A stretch of 37,729 nucleotides of DNA, taken from the NCBI RefSeq assembly GCF_917563915.1, contig NZ_CAKJTI010000032.1:1-37729 (forward strand), given 5' to 3'. This DNA comes from Bacillus rhizoplanae. Its GTDB lineage: Bacteria; Bacillota; Bacilli; Bacillales; Bacillaceae_G. Shown in pieces: positions 1 to 6,971 of the stretch (positions are counted from its first letter, which is position 1; every line of letters begins with the position of its first letter). Under the pieces are notes generated by a model. That model did no database searches, was not told the DNA's origin, and saw only the letters and a program-made list of their open reading frames with translations. Made by a program: the position numbers and the translations under genes.

Positions 1-43
1 TCGGTAACGGCAGATAACTTGGTTTCTAAAGAGTATTTCGTCA

Positions 44-93
44 TAAAAAAACTGCACCTCCAATTGTTAGACTGTGTCTAACAATTGGGGTGC
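44..93 (-). terminator. Intrinsic terminator of the FAD oxidoreductase gene
   Basis: An 18-bp stem with a one-base bulge (arms 54-72 and 76-93) is preceded on the plus strand by a run of A at 44-50. On the minus strand this is a long hairpin followed by a T run, 45 bp past the stop codon of the gene ending at 138. Confidence 0.85.
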
Positions 94-137
94 AATTCAC
101 GGCAGGTGCTTTATTTTTACGGAATGTACGGCTTCTC

Positions 138-1586
138 TTATCGTGGAATGATCTTTTCCAGTATTTCTTCAAGCGGCCGATGATGCTGCTCCAGCAGCTC
201 GGCGAGGATTTCCTTTCCTTCGTCCGATGCTTCCAGCACCGCTCTGATCATTTGCGGATTGAACAGCTCACCAAGCGGAACAGACAATGTGTTTACTCCC
301 CAATACATGCCGTAAAGCTGGAAGTTGCGATTCACCGTACCCTCTTTAAGCAGCATATCCATCACCTTCCGGCAAAAATCTACCCCTTCAAGCGGTTCTG
401 ACCCGGCTTCATATTCAACGCCCTCCCACTGTAAATCCGCCGCACAGTTCAGCCACCAGGCAGGCGTAATGGCTTCACGCTGCATTCGTTTAAGTACCCG
501 CTTTTCAAACTGCGGCTTCGGATTGCTAAGCTGCTCCCGCAAAGAGGATTGCAGTATTTCCGCTTCGATTGCCGCAACCGTCATCCCTTGACCGAAAATC
601 GGATCATAGATGCAGTAAGCATCACCAAGGACGAGCAGGCCAGCAGGCCAATGGTGAACCTGTTCATAATGGCGGCGGTATAATTCCGCTACACGAAAGC
701 CCCGCGGGTTGCCAACAGGTTCCAAATCCTTGACGATTTCCGCGATCAGGGAAGACGGCAGCCCGGCCACCGTTTGTTCGAATGCCTCCGCATCTGTAGG
801 AGGAAATTGTCCTCCGGGACGGTACAGCAGCAGTTCGGCGACTTGATTCTCAATGAAGGAGAAGACGCCTGTAAAGGTGTTGTTCTCCGGCTGGCCCATA
901 ATGTTGACGACATCCCAATCTTCGGCCAGATGTCGCATTGCAGGCGGCAATGTATAGCGGCGAGTGCTGTACCCGATGGCCGTCTTCATCAGATCGGGCT
1001 TCGGCACTTCGTACCCCAGGCTCTCCAGCCACTCTGGCAGCCGGGAGGATCGTCCGCTGGCATCGACGATCAGGTCGGCCATCCGGACACTTTCTTCTCC
1101 GGCAACTTTCCGCTCCCGAACCCGTACTCCGGTAATGGCTGAACAGTCTGGAGCTGCAATGAGTTCAAGTACGTCATGCCCTTGAAGAAACCTCACATTC
1201 GGACTCGCGCTCACGCGTTCGCGGATGACCCATTCAAGCACGGCGCGGCTGAATTTATAATCATTGCGCATATAAGGTCCGCTGACGATCCCATACGGAT
1301 TCATAATATGCGCTGTCTTATTGAGCGAGGAAGGCGAGCCAAGCGCGGCCAATTCCTCTTCGTAGCCGGGAAACAGATTTTCCGTAATCATTTTGCCGCG
1401 ATTTGTGAATCGATGCGGATGGAAACCGTGAGGTACGCCAGCCCGGTCAGCCGGATGTTCCGGATATTTATCTTTATCAATAACAAGCACTTCTCCATAA
1501 ACATCCGCCAATACGCGAGCAGTCATCAAACCTGCCATACTGCCTCCGATAACGATTGCTTTTCCCATTCGAAGATTGTATTCCAT
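138..1586 (-). CDS. FAD-dependent oxidoreductase (PHBH / geranylgeranyl reductase-like fold)
   Basis: A 482-residue flavoprotein of unknown substrate. The N-terminus has a Rossmann dinucleotide-binding motif (GGSMAGLMTARVLAD, about residues 15-29) followed by an acidic strand end (VIDKD). Near residue 325 is the second FAD motif GDAYCIYDPIFGQGM, the GD...P..G.G pattern of aromatic hydroxylases, halogenases and geranylgeranyl reductases. No membrane segment is evident. The start is supported by an AAGGAGAG Shine-Dalgarno. It is a single-gene unit with its own terminator at 44-93. Composition is unlike the neighbours: 35 of 60 bases are G/C in 181-240 and 41 of 60 in 1021-1080, while most of the window is near 35-40 percent. 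This suggests transfer from a GC-richer Firmicute such as Paenibacillus (inference). The reaction cannot be assigned from sequence. Confidence 0.85.
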   Translation of the reverse strand: MEYNLRMGKAIVIGGSMAGLMTARVLADVYGEVLVIDKDKYPEHPADRAGVPHGFHPHRFTNRGKMITENLFPGYEEELAALGSPSSLNKTAHIMNPYGIVSGPYMRNDYKFSRAVLEWVIRERVSASPNVRFLQGHDVLELIAAPDCSAITGVRVRERKVAGEESVRMADLIVDASGRSSRLPEWLESLGYEVPKPDLMKTAIGYSTRRYTLPPAMRHLAEDWDVVNIMGQPENNTFTGVFSFIENQVAELLLYRPGGQFPPTDAEAFEQTVAGLPSSLIAEIVKDLEPVGNPRGFRVAELYRRHYEQVHHWPAGLLVLGDAYCIYDPIFGQGMTVAAIEAEILQSSLREQLSNPKPQFEKRVLKRMQREAITPAWWLNCAADLQWEGVEYEAGSEPLEGVDFCRKVMDMLLKEGTVNRNFQLYGMYWGVNTLSVPLGELFNPQMIRAVLEASDEGKEILAELLEQHHRPLEEILEKIIPR

Positions 1587-1981
1587 AAGCTAACTCTCCT
1601 TTTTTATGATTGATTAAATCAGTCAACAAAAGAATAATATATTTACCATTATATGTCAACTCATAAAAGATATTGTTTTAAATCGAATAAACTGGGGTTT
1701 AAGGGGTAAAGGAAAAACCCTATATTAATACAGGGTTTTATCAAACTTTGTTTTAAATTATCAATCTTCTTTATAAATGATTGAACTTTTTTACAAATTA
1801 TCAAACTTTATTTTAAAGCAACAAATACAGCGCAATGAGGAACAAACAAAAACCTGCAATTGTAAGAATTAAGACGGAAAAGAGGGCCAATTGGGGGTGC
1901 CGATAGATTCTGGTGCAGCGAAATAAATTGTGCTATGATGTGGATAAATATAGAATAAAGCCATCTAACGGAGGGATTCAC
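1587..1981. other. AT-rich intergenic region between divergent genes
   Basis: This holds the divergent promoters of the oxidoreductase (minus) and the DUF1904 gene (plus). An inverted repeat AAAACCCT...AGGGTTTT spans 1714-1739, with no T run after it on either strand. A four-unit 20-bp array follows (1738-1817). I see no gene in it. Confidence 0.6.
1738..1817. repeat. Four tandem 20-bp units
   Basis: Four consecutive 20-base units begin at 1738, 1758, 1778 and 1798. Units 1 and 4 differ at one base (TTATCAAACTTTGTTTTAAA against the same with A at position 13). Units 2 and 3 are diverged but keep the length and the AAA end. The period is close to two helical turns. The array lies between divergent promoters and has no coding potential. 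Confidence 0.7.
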
Positions 1982-2314
1982 TTGCCGCATATTGTATTTC
2001 GTGGAATTACTACTGAACAATTAAAGAGTATAAGTAAACCATTAGTAGAAGAGCTCGCAGAGATTTGCGAATGTGGTACGGATAATTTTACATTAGAACT
2101 ACCAAATTCTACATTTGTATATAATGGAGAAGAAACAGAGGCTTTTCCTCTTATTGAGGTTAAATGGTTCGAACGTGGACAGGAAATTCGTGATCGATTT
2201 GCCGGGGCACTTACCACATATATAATGGATTTTGGTCTTCCTGAAGTAGAGGTTGTGTTTACGGTTTTCTCAGAATCAGCATATTATATTAACGGAAAGC
2301 ATTGTGCAAATTGA
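1982..2314 (+). CDS. DUF1904 family protein
   Basis: A small cytoplasmic protein of 110 residues assigned to DUF1904, a tautomerase-like alpha/beta family with no established reaction. A longer reading frame opens at 1913, but a GGAGGG Shine-Dalgarno at 1970-1975 precedes a TTG at 1982. From there the protein begins LPHIVFRGITTEQL (initiator read as Met), with proline in second position as in tautomerases that use Pro1. The C-terminal half contains FPLIEVKWFERGQEIRD and EVEVVFTVFSESAYYING, typical of the family. The gene appears monocistronic. Family assignment is from memory of these motifs and function remains unknown. Confidence 0.75.
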   Translation: MPHIVFRGITTEQLKSISKPLVEELAEICECGTDNFTLELPNSTFVYNGEETEAFPLIEVKWFERGQEIRDRFAGALTTYIMDFGLPEVEVVFTVFSESAYYINGKHCAN

Positions 2315-2476
2315 AGTTAATTAGGTTCTGGTGTAAGTTTTAGCAAAATGTAAGGTTAATACCGAATTGTATATCTTTGTATACACTGAAAAAAGTGTTT
2401 GTGTTATGTGATTGTATGAAATTAGGGTACCATATAGATAGGAATACAAGTTTATATACATAGGAGGACATATATT

Positions 2477-2791
2477 ATGATCGTTACAACAACTTCTGCT
2501 ATTCAAGGAAAAGAAATTGAAGAGTATATTGATATCGTAAACGGAGAAGCAATTATGGGAGCTAATATTGTTCGTGATTTATTCGCTTCTGTTCGTGATG
2601 TTGTTGGTGGCCGTTCCGGTGCGTATGAAAGTAAGTTAAAAGAAGCACGTGATATTGCGATGGACGAAATGAAAAATCTTGCAAAGCAAAAAGGCGCAAA
2701 TGCAATTGTTGGTATCGATGTTGATTATGAAGTAGTTCGTGAAGGTATGTTAATGGTAGCTGTGAGCGGAACAGCGGTTAGAGTTCGATAA
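2477..2791 (+). CDS. YbjQ / UPF0145 family protein
   Basis: A 104-residue protein of the YbjQ/UPF0145 family, small pentameric proteins sometimes annotated as heavy-metal-binding, with no proven role. The typical features are present: [16 protein letters not shown] at the N-terminus, [24 protein letters not shown] in the middle and [13 protein letters not shown] before the C-terminal strand. An AGGAGG Shine-Dalgarno lies directly upstream, and a strong terminator follows at 2826-2861, so the gene is a single transcription unit. I see no signal peptide or membrane segment. Confidence 0.9.
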   Translation: MIVTTTSAIQGKEIEEYIDIVNGEAIMGANIVRDLFASVRDVVGGRSGAYESKLKEARDIAMDEMKNLAKQKGANAIVGIDVDYEVVREGMLMVAVSGTAVRVR

Positions 2792-2825
2792 GGGAAGCAG
2801 CTGTGCGTACCCTATGATAATATGT

Positions 2826-2861
2826 GAACCCTTTTTTCTATCAGGAGAAAGGGTTCTTTTT
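2826..2861 (+). terminator. Intrinsic terminator after the YbjQ gene
   Basis: GAACCCTTT and AAAGGGTTC arms enclose a short loop and are followed by TTTTTG. Confidence 0.85.
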
Positions 2862-2962
2862 GTGTGAATGAAGATAGAATATTGATCCGTCAATTCCTGC
2901 TTGATGGACTGTAGGTTGTCTTTTTAATAAAATCGATTAGACTAGTAGAGAGGTGAAAACGA

Positions 2963-3376
2963 ATGAAAGAGAAGGTTTCAAGTACGAAATGGTTCGGACT
3001 TGCTGTGCAGTCCTTATTGGTACTGGCAGATTATGACGGTATTTGTCCTAGTGCAATCATGGCTGAAAAGTTAGGAACAAAGCCACTCTTTTTGAGAAAA
3101 ATCCTTACTCATTTAGTTAAGGCAGAACTGATTGTAGCGAAAGAAGGCCGAGATGGCGGTTATTATTTAGCTAGAGCAGCAAATGAAATTACATTAGTAG
3201 AGGTTTATGATGCGATAAGAGCTGATCCATATTCAAAAGGATTCCTTGATGTAGATGGTAAGGAGTGTTTTTCTCCTTCAACATGTTCAGCTTTATATGA
3301 ACTAAGAGATGAAATGGAAAGATGGCTTGTAGAGGGGCTAGCAAAGAAAAAACTAGCTGACTTACTTCCTAAATAA
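2963..3376 (+). CDS. Rrf2-family transcriptional regulator
   Basis: A 137-residue winged-helix regulator of the Rrf2 family. The N-terminal HTH lies around residues 10-60, and the wing contains EGRDGGYYLARAANEITL, close to the GxxGGxxLA signature of Rrf2 proteins. Only three cysteines are present (about C28, C102 and C108). The last two sit in the region that carries three iron-sulfur ligands in IscR and NsrR, so thiol sensing is more likely than a [2Fe-2S] cluster (inference). The next gene is a nitroreductase whose promoter carries two copies of a palindrome (3430-3487), making that gene the probable target. No such palindrome is seen in this gene's own upstream region. A terminator at 3391-3427 separates the two genes. 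Confidence 0.88.
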   Translation: MKEKVSSTKWFGLAVQSLLVLADYDGICPSAIMAEKLGTKPLFLRKILTHLVKAELIVAKEGRDGGYYLARAANEITLVEVYDAIRADPYSKGFLDVDGKECFSPSTCSALYELRDEMERWLVEGLAKKKLADLLPK

Positions 3377-3390
3377 TGAAGAGTAACTAA

Positions 3391-3427
3391 TAAAACGGGG
3401 CTGTAGTTTTCGTTTTATTTTTTTATT
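3391..3427 (+). terminator. Terminator between the Rrf2 and nitroreductase genes
   Basis: TAAAACG and CGTTTTA arms are followed by a T-rich run. The stem is short, but the position and tail fit. Confidence 0.6.
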
Positions 3428-3429
3428 TA

Positions 3430-3487
3430 ACTGTTCTTGACAAAGGAACAGTTAGAAGAATATACTGTTCTTAAAAATAGAACAGTT
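3430..3487 (+). promoter_or_regulatory. Nitroreductase promoter with twin palindromic operators
   Basis: A sigma-A-type promoter has TTGACA at 3437-3442 and TATACT at 3461-3466 with an 18-bp spacer. Two copies of the palindrome CTGTTC-N9-GAACAG occur, at 3431-3451 over the -35 box and at 3465-3485 overlapping the end of the -10 box and the likely start site. Their centres are 34 bp apart. The adjacent Rrf2 protein is the obvious candidate repressor. Confidence 0.85.
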
Positions 3488-3501
3488 AAGGGAGAAAAAC
3501 A

Positions 3502-4209
3502 ATGTCAGGAAAAAAATCTGCAGCAGAAGAGTATTTGAATAAAATACATGAACTTAATATTCATACGGAAGGTCCGAAAGAAATTACCGACACAGATTTT
3601 TTTACAATTGCTAAGGAACGCCAGTCTGTACGTCATTACGATCCTCAATTTAAAATGGATGAAAAAGATATTCGTGAAATTTTAGAGCTAGCAACTTTAG
3701 CTCCGTCATCCTCAAACTTGCAGTCATGGAGATTTCTTGTTGTGCAAGACGAAGCGGCGAAGGAAGAATTATTACCGATCGCAAACAATCAACAGCAAAT
3801 TGCAGATGCTTCCGTTGTAATTGCCGTTTTAGGAGATAAACAAGCATATAAAAATGCTGAGAAAATTTACGGAGAAGTAGTGAAAAAGGGAAGAATGACA
3901 GAAGAAACGAAAAACTTTTATGTAAATTCGATTATTGAAAACTATGGAAAGTTCTCTAACGAACAAGCTACTCGCGTGGCGATGATTGATGGTGGTTTAG
4001 TAGCGATGCAGCTTATGTTAGCTGCAAAAGCAAAAGGTTTTGATACTGTACCAATTGGCGGTTTCCATCCACAGAAGTTTGTAGAAGCTTTTCATGTTCC
4101 AGAAAACCTTGAACCTGTCATGTTAATTTGTGTAGGTAAAGCAGTTAAGGCTGGTTTTGAAAAAGTTCGTCTTCCGCTTGATGATGTGTTAACGTGGAAT
4201 AAATTTTAA
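3502..4209 (+). CDS. Nitroreductase family protein (FMN-dependent NAD(P)H oxidoreductase)
   Basis: A 235-residue nitroreductase-fold flavoenzyme that would reduce nitro compounds or quinones with NAD(P)H; the natural substrate is unknown. The FMN-binding N-terminal motif AKERQSVRHYDPQFKM (about residues 35-50) and ATLAPSSSNLQSWRFLVVQD (about 67-86) are family hallmarks, and the C-terminal TVPIGGFHPQKF segment completes the FMN site. It carries about 30 extra N-terminal residues compared with typical 200-residue members such as YodC. It starts at an ATG after a GGGAG Shine-Dalgarno and is controlled by the promoter with twin operators just upstream. A terminator follows at 4226-4262. Confidence 0.92.
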   Translation: MSGKKSAAEEYLNKIHELNIHTEGPKEITDTDFFTIAKERQSVRHYDPQFKMDEKDIREILELATLAPSSSNLQSWRFLVVQDEAAKEELLPIANNQQQIADASVVIAVLGDKQAYKNAEKIYGEVVKKGRMTEETKNFYVNSIIENYGKFSNEQATRVAMIDGGLVAMQLMLAAKAKGFDTVPIGGFHPQKFVEAFHVPENLEPVMLICVGKAVKAGFEKVRLPLDDVLTWNKF

Positions 4210-4225
4210 TGGGAAGAAAAAAACG

Positions 4226-4262
4226 GGGCTGACCTGAAAATAGACTTCGGTCAGCCCTCTTT
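4226..4262 (+). terminator. Intrinsic terminator after the nitroreductase gene
   Basis: Perfect arms GGGCTGACC (4226-4234) and GGTCAGCCC (4249-4257) are followed by TCTTT. An A run upstream of the stem could let it act on the minus strand too. Confidence 0.85.
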
Positions 4263-4297
4263 AGTGTGTTCAGTGTGTCTAATTTTGTCGAAGGGTC

Positions 4298-4421
4298 TTT
4301 ATCCCGCATTAACGGGCAGTAAAGGATGGAGAAGAGCAGGGAAGAAAACTGCCCGTAAAAGCCCGATTGGTTCAACTAACCATCAGTGAGAAAAGCATCA
4401 CTGATGGAAGTTTCACTTTAT
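4298..4421 (+). repeat. bcr1-like repeat, full form
   Basis: Bounded by TTTAT at both ends (4298-4302 and 4417-4421). Its internal order is a GGGCAGT arm, a variable A/G-rich segment, the complementary ACTGCCCGT arm, the conserved core CCCGATTGGTTCAACTAACC, a hairpin (CATCAGTGA / TCACTGATG) and AAGTTTCAC. Length and TTTAT ends agree with bcr1 of the B. cereus group as I remember it. Its first 74 bases match the copy at 37656-37729 with one mismatch. Confidence 0.75.
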
Positions 4422-4435
4422 ATTGTGTCGAATCG

Positions 4436-4507
4436 CCGATATATTTTAAAGAACGATCGATATATTATGAAAATCGCCGATATATTGCAAAGAACAGCCG
4501 ATATATT
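4436..4507. repeat. Four-unit 20/21-bp array around CCGATATATT
   Basis: The decamer CCGATATATT occurs at 4436, 4477 and 4498, and TCGATATATT at 4457, giving spacings of 21, 20 and 21 bp. The units also share AAAGAAC-type spacers. The array fills the gap between the bcr1-like copy and the ABC-F gene, and the last unit covers the stop codon of that gene. This resembles variable minisatellites common between B. cereus-group genes. Confidence 0.75.
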
Positions 4508-6143
4508 AGAGGACAGATTTTTTACATTCTTGAATTTTGTGCAGCAATTGCTCGTATTCATTTTCCAGAAGAATAACATTATCATGACGCCCTGGCATCG
4601 AAATGCGCCCAATTACTTCTGTTAATTTTGTTTGCAGGCGCAGCAGTTCCTGCTCTGTTGGATTAATAGAAGCTTGTTCTGTCCGCTTTGTATACTGTTC
4701 ATAATTCCCTTGAAAGAGCCGCGGTGCTTCTTCATCTAGGTGTAAAATGTGATCAGCAATTTTATGAACAAAGGTACGGTCGTGACTAATGAATAAAACA
4801 GTACCAGGATAATGTTGCAGCATTTGCTCTAGTTCTTCTTGAGTGGCAAGATCTAGATAGTTTGTCGGTTCATCAAGAAGGAGTATATTGTAGTCTCCTA
4901 AGAAGATTTTGGCCAGCGCTACTTTTACGCGTTCGCCGCCGCTTAATACGTTCACTTGTTTATGAACATCTTCTCTTCGAAAGAGAAGACGTGCAAGAAT
5001 TGTTCGTACAAATGATTCGTCATAACGTGTTTCTTCCATAACGTTTTGTAAAATGGTTTTGTCATTTTGCAGAATTGCTAATGTTTGTTCAAAGTAACCA
5101 ATTTTACAGCTTTTCGAAAGCTGAATTCCTCGTTCATTTGTTTGAATCATATGAAATAGTGTTGTCTTTCCGCTTCCATTTTTTCCAAGAATAGCAAGCT
5201 TTGCGCCCGGAGCCATACTTCCATTTATATTGTGAAAGAGGGTGCGGCTGCCGATTTTTTTTGTAACCTTATTAAATTGCACAATCGTTTTACTATGAAT
5301 CGGTGCGTGGTACTGCGCATCAAACTTTGCCTGCACAATTTCCCTTGGCTTTTCTTTCTTTTCTAATTGCTCTAATCTTGTTTCTAATGCTTTTGCGGCT
5401 TTTTGGACATTCCCTTGACTGTAAGCTGCATCTGATTTGTATAGCTTAGATTCAGAGGAACTAAATCGTGTTGGGATTTTTGTCATACCGGCAGCCCGCT
5501 GTTGCCTACTGGTGATTGCTTTTTCTAATCGCTGTTTTTCTTTCGTATACTGCTCAAATTCTGATTGCTGGTGCTGCCTTTGCTGTTCTTTTTGCTCCCG
5601 ATAGTTTGTGTAATTTCCTTTATATTCACGAACAGAGCCATCTTCAATTTCGATAATCTTTGTGCAAATGGCGTCTAACAAGGAACGGTCATGGGAAATT
5701 AAAAGGATTGCTCCTTTATAAGATTGTAATGCTTTCTCTAATTGTTCTGTGCCATACATATCGAGATGACTCGTTGGTTCATCAGCGAATAAGATAGATG
5801 CTTCTTGTTCAAGAGCATGAGCAATTTTTAAACGTCCGCGTTCACCGCCGCTCATATTTGTTGTGATATGAGAAATTCCCCATTGTCCTTTTGAAAGAGA
5901 AGAAGCTGTTTCTAATGTCTCTTCATGGAACTGCGGAATGATGGCGATAGAACCGTAGTGGTCGATTGTCCCGTAATCAGGTTCTATTTCTTTACTTAAT
6001 ATTTGTAATAGCGTTGATTTCCCTGCACCGTTTACACCGACGATTCCAATACGGTCATACGCATGAATATCAAGTGCTTGTAACGTAAATAAAGTACGGT
6101 CACCAAAGCTTTTTTCAATGTTTCGTGCTGTTAAAATGGTCAT
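4506..6143 (-). CDS. ARE-type ABC-F ATPase (ribosome-protection protein)
   Basis: A 545-residue protein with two ATP-binding cassettes and no membrane segments. ABC-F proteins enter the ribosomal E site; the ARE class dislodges lincosamides, streptogramins, pleuromutilins or macrolides. Cassette 1 has Walker A GVNGAGKST (about residues 36-44), signature MSGGERGRLKIAHAL and Walker B FADEPTSHLD. Cassette 2 has GKNGSGKTT, LSGGERVKVALAKIF and LLLDEPTNYLD; both catalytic glutamates are intact. The long charged linker between them, with a Q/R/K-rich helix, TRFSSSESKLYKS and KAAKALETRLEQLEKKEKP, is of the Vga/Lsa/Sal kind that reaches the peptidyl-transferase centre. The drug spectrum cannot be read from sequence. 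A leader of about 235 nt with a start-codon-proximal hairpin (6144-6415) suggests drug-induced expression. Confidence 0.88.
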   Translation of the reverse strand: MTILTARNIEKSFGDRTLFTLQALDIHAYDRIGIVGVNGAGKSTLLQILSKEIEPDYGTIDHYGSIAIIPQFHEETLETASSLSKGQWGISHITTNMSGGERGRLKIAHALEQEASILFADEPTSHLDMYGTEQLEKALQSYKGAILLISHDRSLLDAICTKIIEIEDGSVREYKGNYTNYREQKEQQRQHQQSEFEQYTKEKQRLEKAITSRQQRAAGMTKIPTRFSSSESKLYKSDAAYSQGNVQKAAKALETRLEQLEKKEKPREIVQAKFDAQYHAPIHSKTIVQFNKVTKKIGSRTLFHNINGSMAPGAKLAILGKNGSGKTTLFHMIQTNERGIQLSKSCKIGYFEQTLAILQNDKTILQNVMEETRYDESFVRTILARLLFRREDVHKQVNVLSGGERVKVALAKIFLGDYNILLLDEPTNYLDLATQEELEQMLQHYPGTVLFISHDRTFVHKIADHILHLDEEAPRLFQGNYEQYTKRTEQASINPTEQELLRLQTKLTEVIGRISMPGRHDNVILLENEYEQLLHKIQECKKSVL

Positions 6144-6173
6144 AAAAAACCCTCCCTAGTTTCACCAGAGAGG
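6144..6173 (-). terminator. Terminator-like hairpin that also sequesters the ABC-F Shine-Dalgarno
   Basis: On the minus strand CCTCTCT (6173-6167) pairs with AGGGAGG (6157-6151), one G-U pair included, around a nine-base loop. The stem is followed by GTTTTTT and then the ATG at 6143. The 3' arm is the only good Shine-Dalgarno for the ABC-F gene, so the same hairpin could stop transcription or block translation. Confidence 0.75.
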
Positions 6174-6299
6174 ATATACGTCACCCATAGTATGTAAAAA
6201 GGTATGCACAAAAAAATTGTACACGTATTTTTTACATGTTCCTGTCAAAAGAAAGTTATCGACAAAAGGGCATACTAATCCTCTTCTAGTTTTCATCAT
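6162..6299 (-). CDS. Candidate 45-codon leader ORF upstream of the ABC-F gene
   Basis: In the ABC-F leader an ATG at 6299 opens a 45-residue frame that begins MMKTRRGLVCPFVDNFLL and ends at a TGA (6164-6162) lying in the loop of the start-proximal hairpin. Its last sense codons cover the CCTCTCT arm, so a ribosome finishing it would open the hairpin and free the AGGGAGG ribosome site. The start has no strong Shine-Dalgarno. A five-codon frame, MPFCR (6273-6256), has a better AAGAGGA site and is an alternative leader peptide. Expression of either is an inference. Confidence 0.35.
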   Translation of the reverse strand: MMKTRRGLVCPFVDNFLLTGTCKKYVYNFFVHTFLHTMGDVYPLW

Positions 6300-6385
6300 T
6301 TCGTTTCACTATTTGTGATGGATGAATAAAAAAGAGAATTAGAACTTCATTGGCCGATGTACCTTCCTTTCATAAATTTACATTT

Positions 6386-6415
6386 ATTGTATGCGTATGG
6401 AGGTGTATTTGTCAA
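6386..6415 (-). promoter_or_regulatory. Promoter of the ABC-F gene
   Basis: TTGACA (6415-6410) and TACAAT (6391-6386) on the minus strand with an 18-bp spacer. It lies just beyond the 3' end of the reductase gene and gives a leader of about 235 nt before the ABC-F start codon. A 9-bp stem (ATGTAAAAA / TTTTTACAT, about 6191-6236) lies within the leader. Confidence 0.8.
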
Positions 6416-6428
6416 ACCATTCTGTTAA

Positions 6429-6968
6429 TTATTTTTGTTTGAGAGTATGATTATATACTTTTACTTTTTCCATTGCTTCTTTATCATTCACGATTTCGCT
6501 TGGTGCGTTGGCAGCCCCAATAATATAACCTTCAAAAGAAGCTCCTACAAAGTCAAAAATATATTGAAACTGTGCAATAAGCGGGAGAGCCTTTAATTTT
6601 GGATTGTCGCCGCCGACAATGACAACATACATTTTCTTACCTTGCATACGTTCTTTAAAATGCAACGATGCATCCCGCAAGCTTTGCGACCAGCGATCCA
6701 CAAAGTTTTTCATATATCCGCTCATACCATACCAATAAAGTGGTGTTGCAAACACAATTGTATCATGCTCAAGCATACGTTTCGTTATACCTTCGTAATC
6801 ATCATGAATAGGTTGAAAGCCTTCTGCATCATGACGCTGATCTGTAATGGGTTGGATTGTATGGCTGCGTAAATATACTTCTTCAGCATGTACGCCTTCT
6901 AGCATCATATGCGTTAATTGTTCTGTATTCCCATTTGAACGTGAACTTCCATGTAAAACGAACATCAT
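6429..6968 (-). CDS. Flavodoxin-like NAD(P)H-dependent FMN oxidoreductase
   Basis: A 179-residue flavodoxin-fold reductase of the NADPH-dependent FMN reductase group. The phosphate-binding loop is HGSSRSNGNTEQL near the N-terminus. The FATPLYWYGMSGYMKNFVDRW segment (about residues 73-93) is the characteristic second FMN loop. Its MerR-family regulator lies upstream with only 3 bp between the genes, so the two form an operon. Such pairs often answer electrophile or quinone stress (inference). The start can be the first or second of two adjacent ATG codons after AAAGGAA. No clear terminator was found before the promoter of the ABC-F gene. Confidence 0.88.
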   Translation of the reverse strand: MMFVLHGSSRSNGNTEQLTHMMLEGVHAEEVYLRSHTIQPITDQRHDAEGFQPIHDDYEGITKRMLEHDTIVFATPLYWYGMSGYMKNFVDRWSQSLRDASLHFKERMQGKKMYVVIVGGDNPKLKALPLIAQFQYIFDFVGASFEGYIIGAANAPSEIVNDKEAMEKVKVYNHTLKQK

Positions 6969-6971
6969 ATA

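Noticed and set aside
90-1613. Several plus-strand reading frames opposite the FAD oxidoreductase
   Set aside because: They arise from the high G+C of the gene and its codon pattern, lack ribosome sites and match no family; the minus-strand gene has both FAD motifs and a terminator.
1714-1739. Terminator in the region between the oxidoreductase and DUF1904 genes
   Set aside because: The AAAACCCT/AGGGTTTT hairpin lacks a T run on both strands and lies upstream of both genes, so it terminates no obvious transcript.
4436-4507. Possible CRISPR array
   Set aside because: Units are 20-21 bp with no unique spacers of constant length and there are no cas genes; it is a minisatellite. The same holds for 1738-1817.
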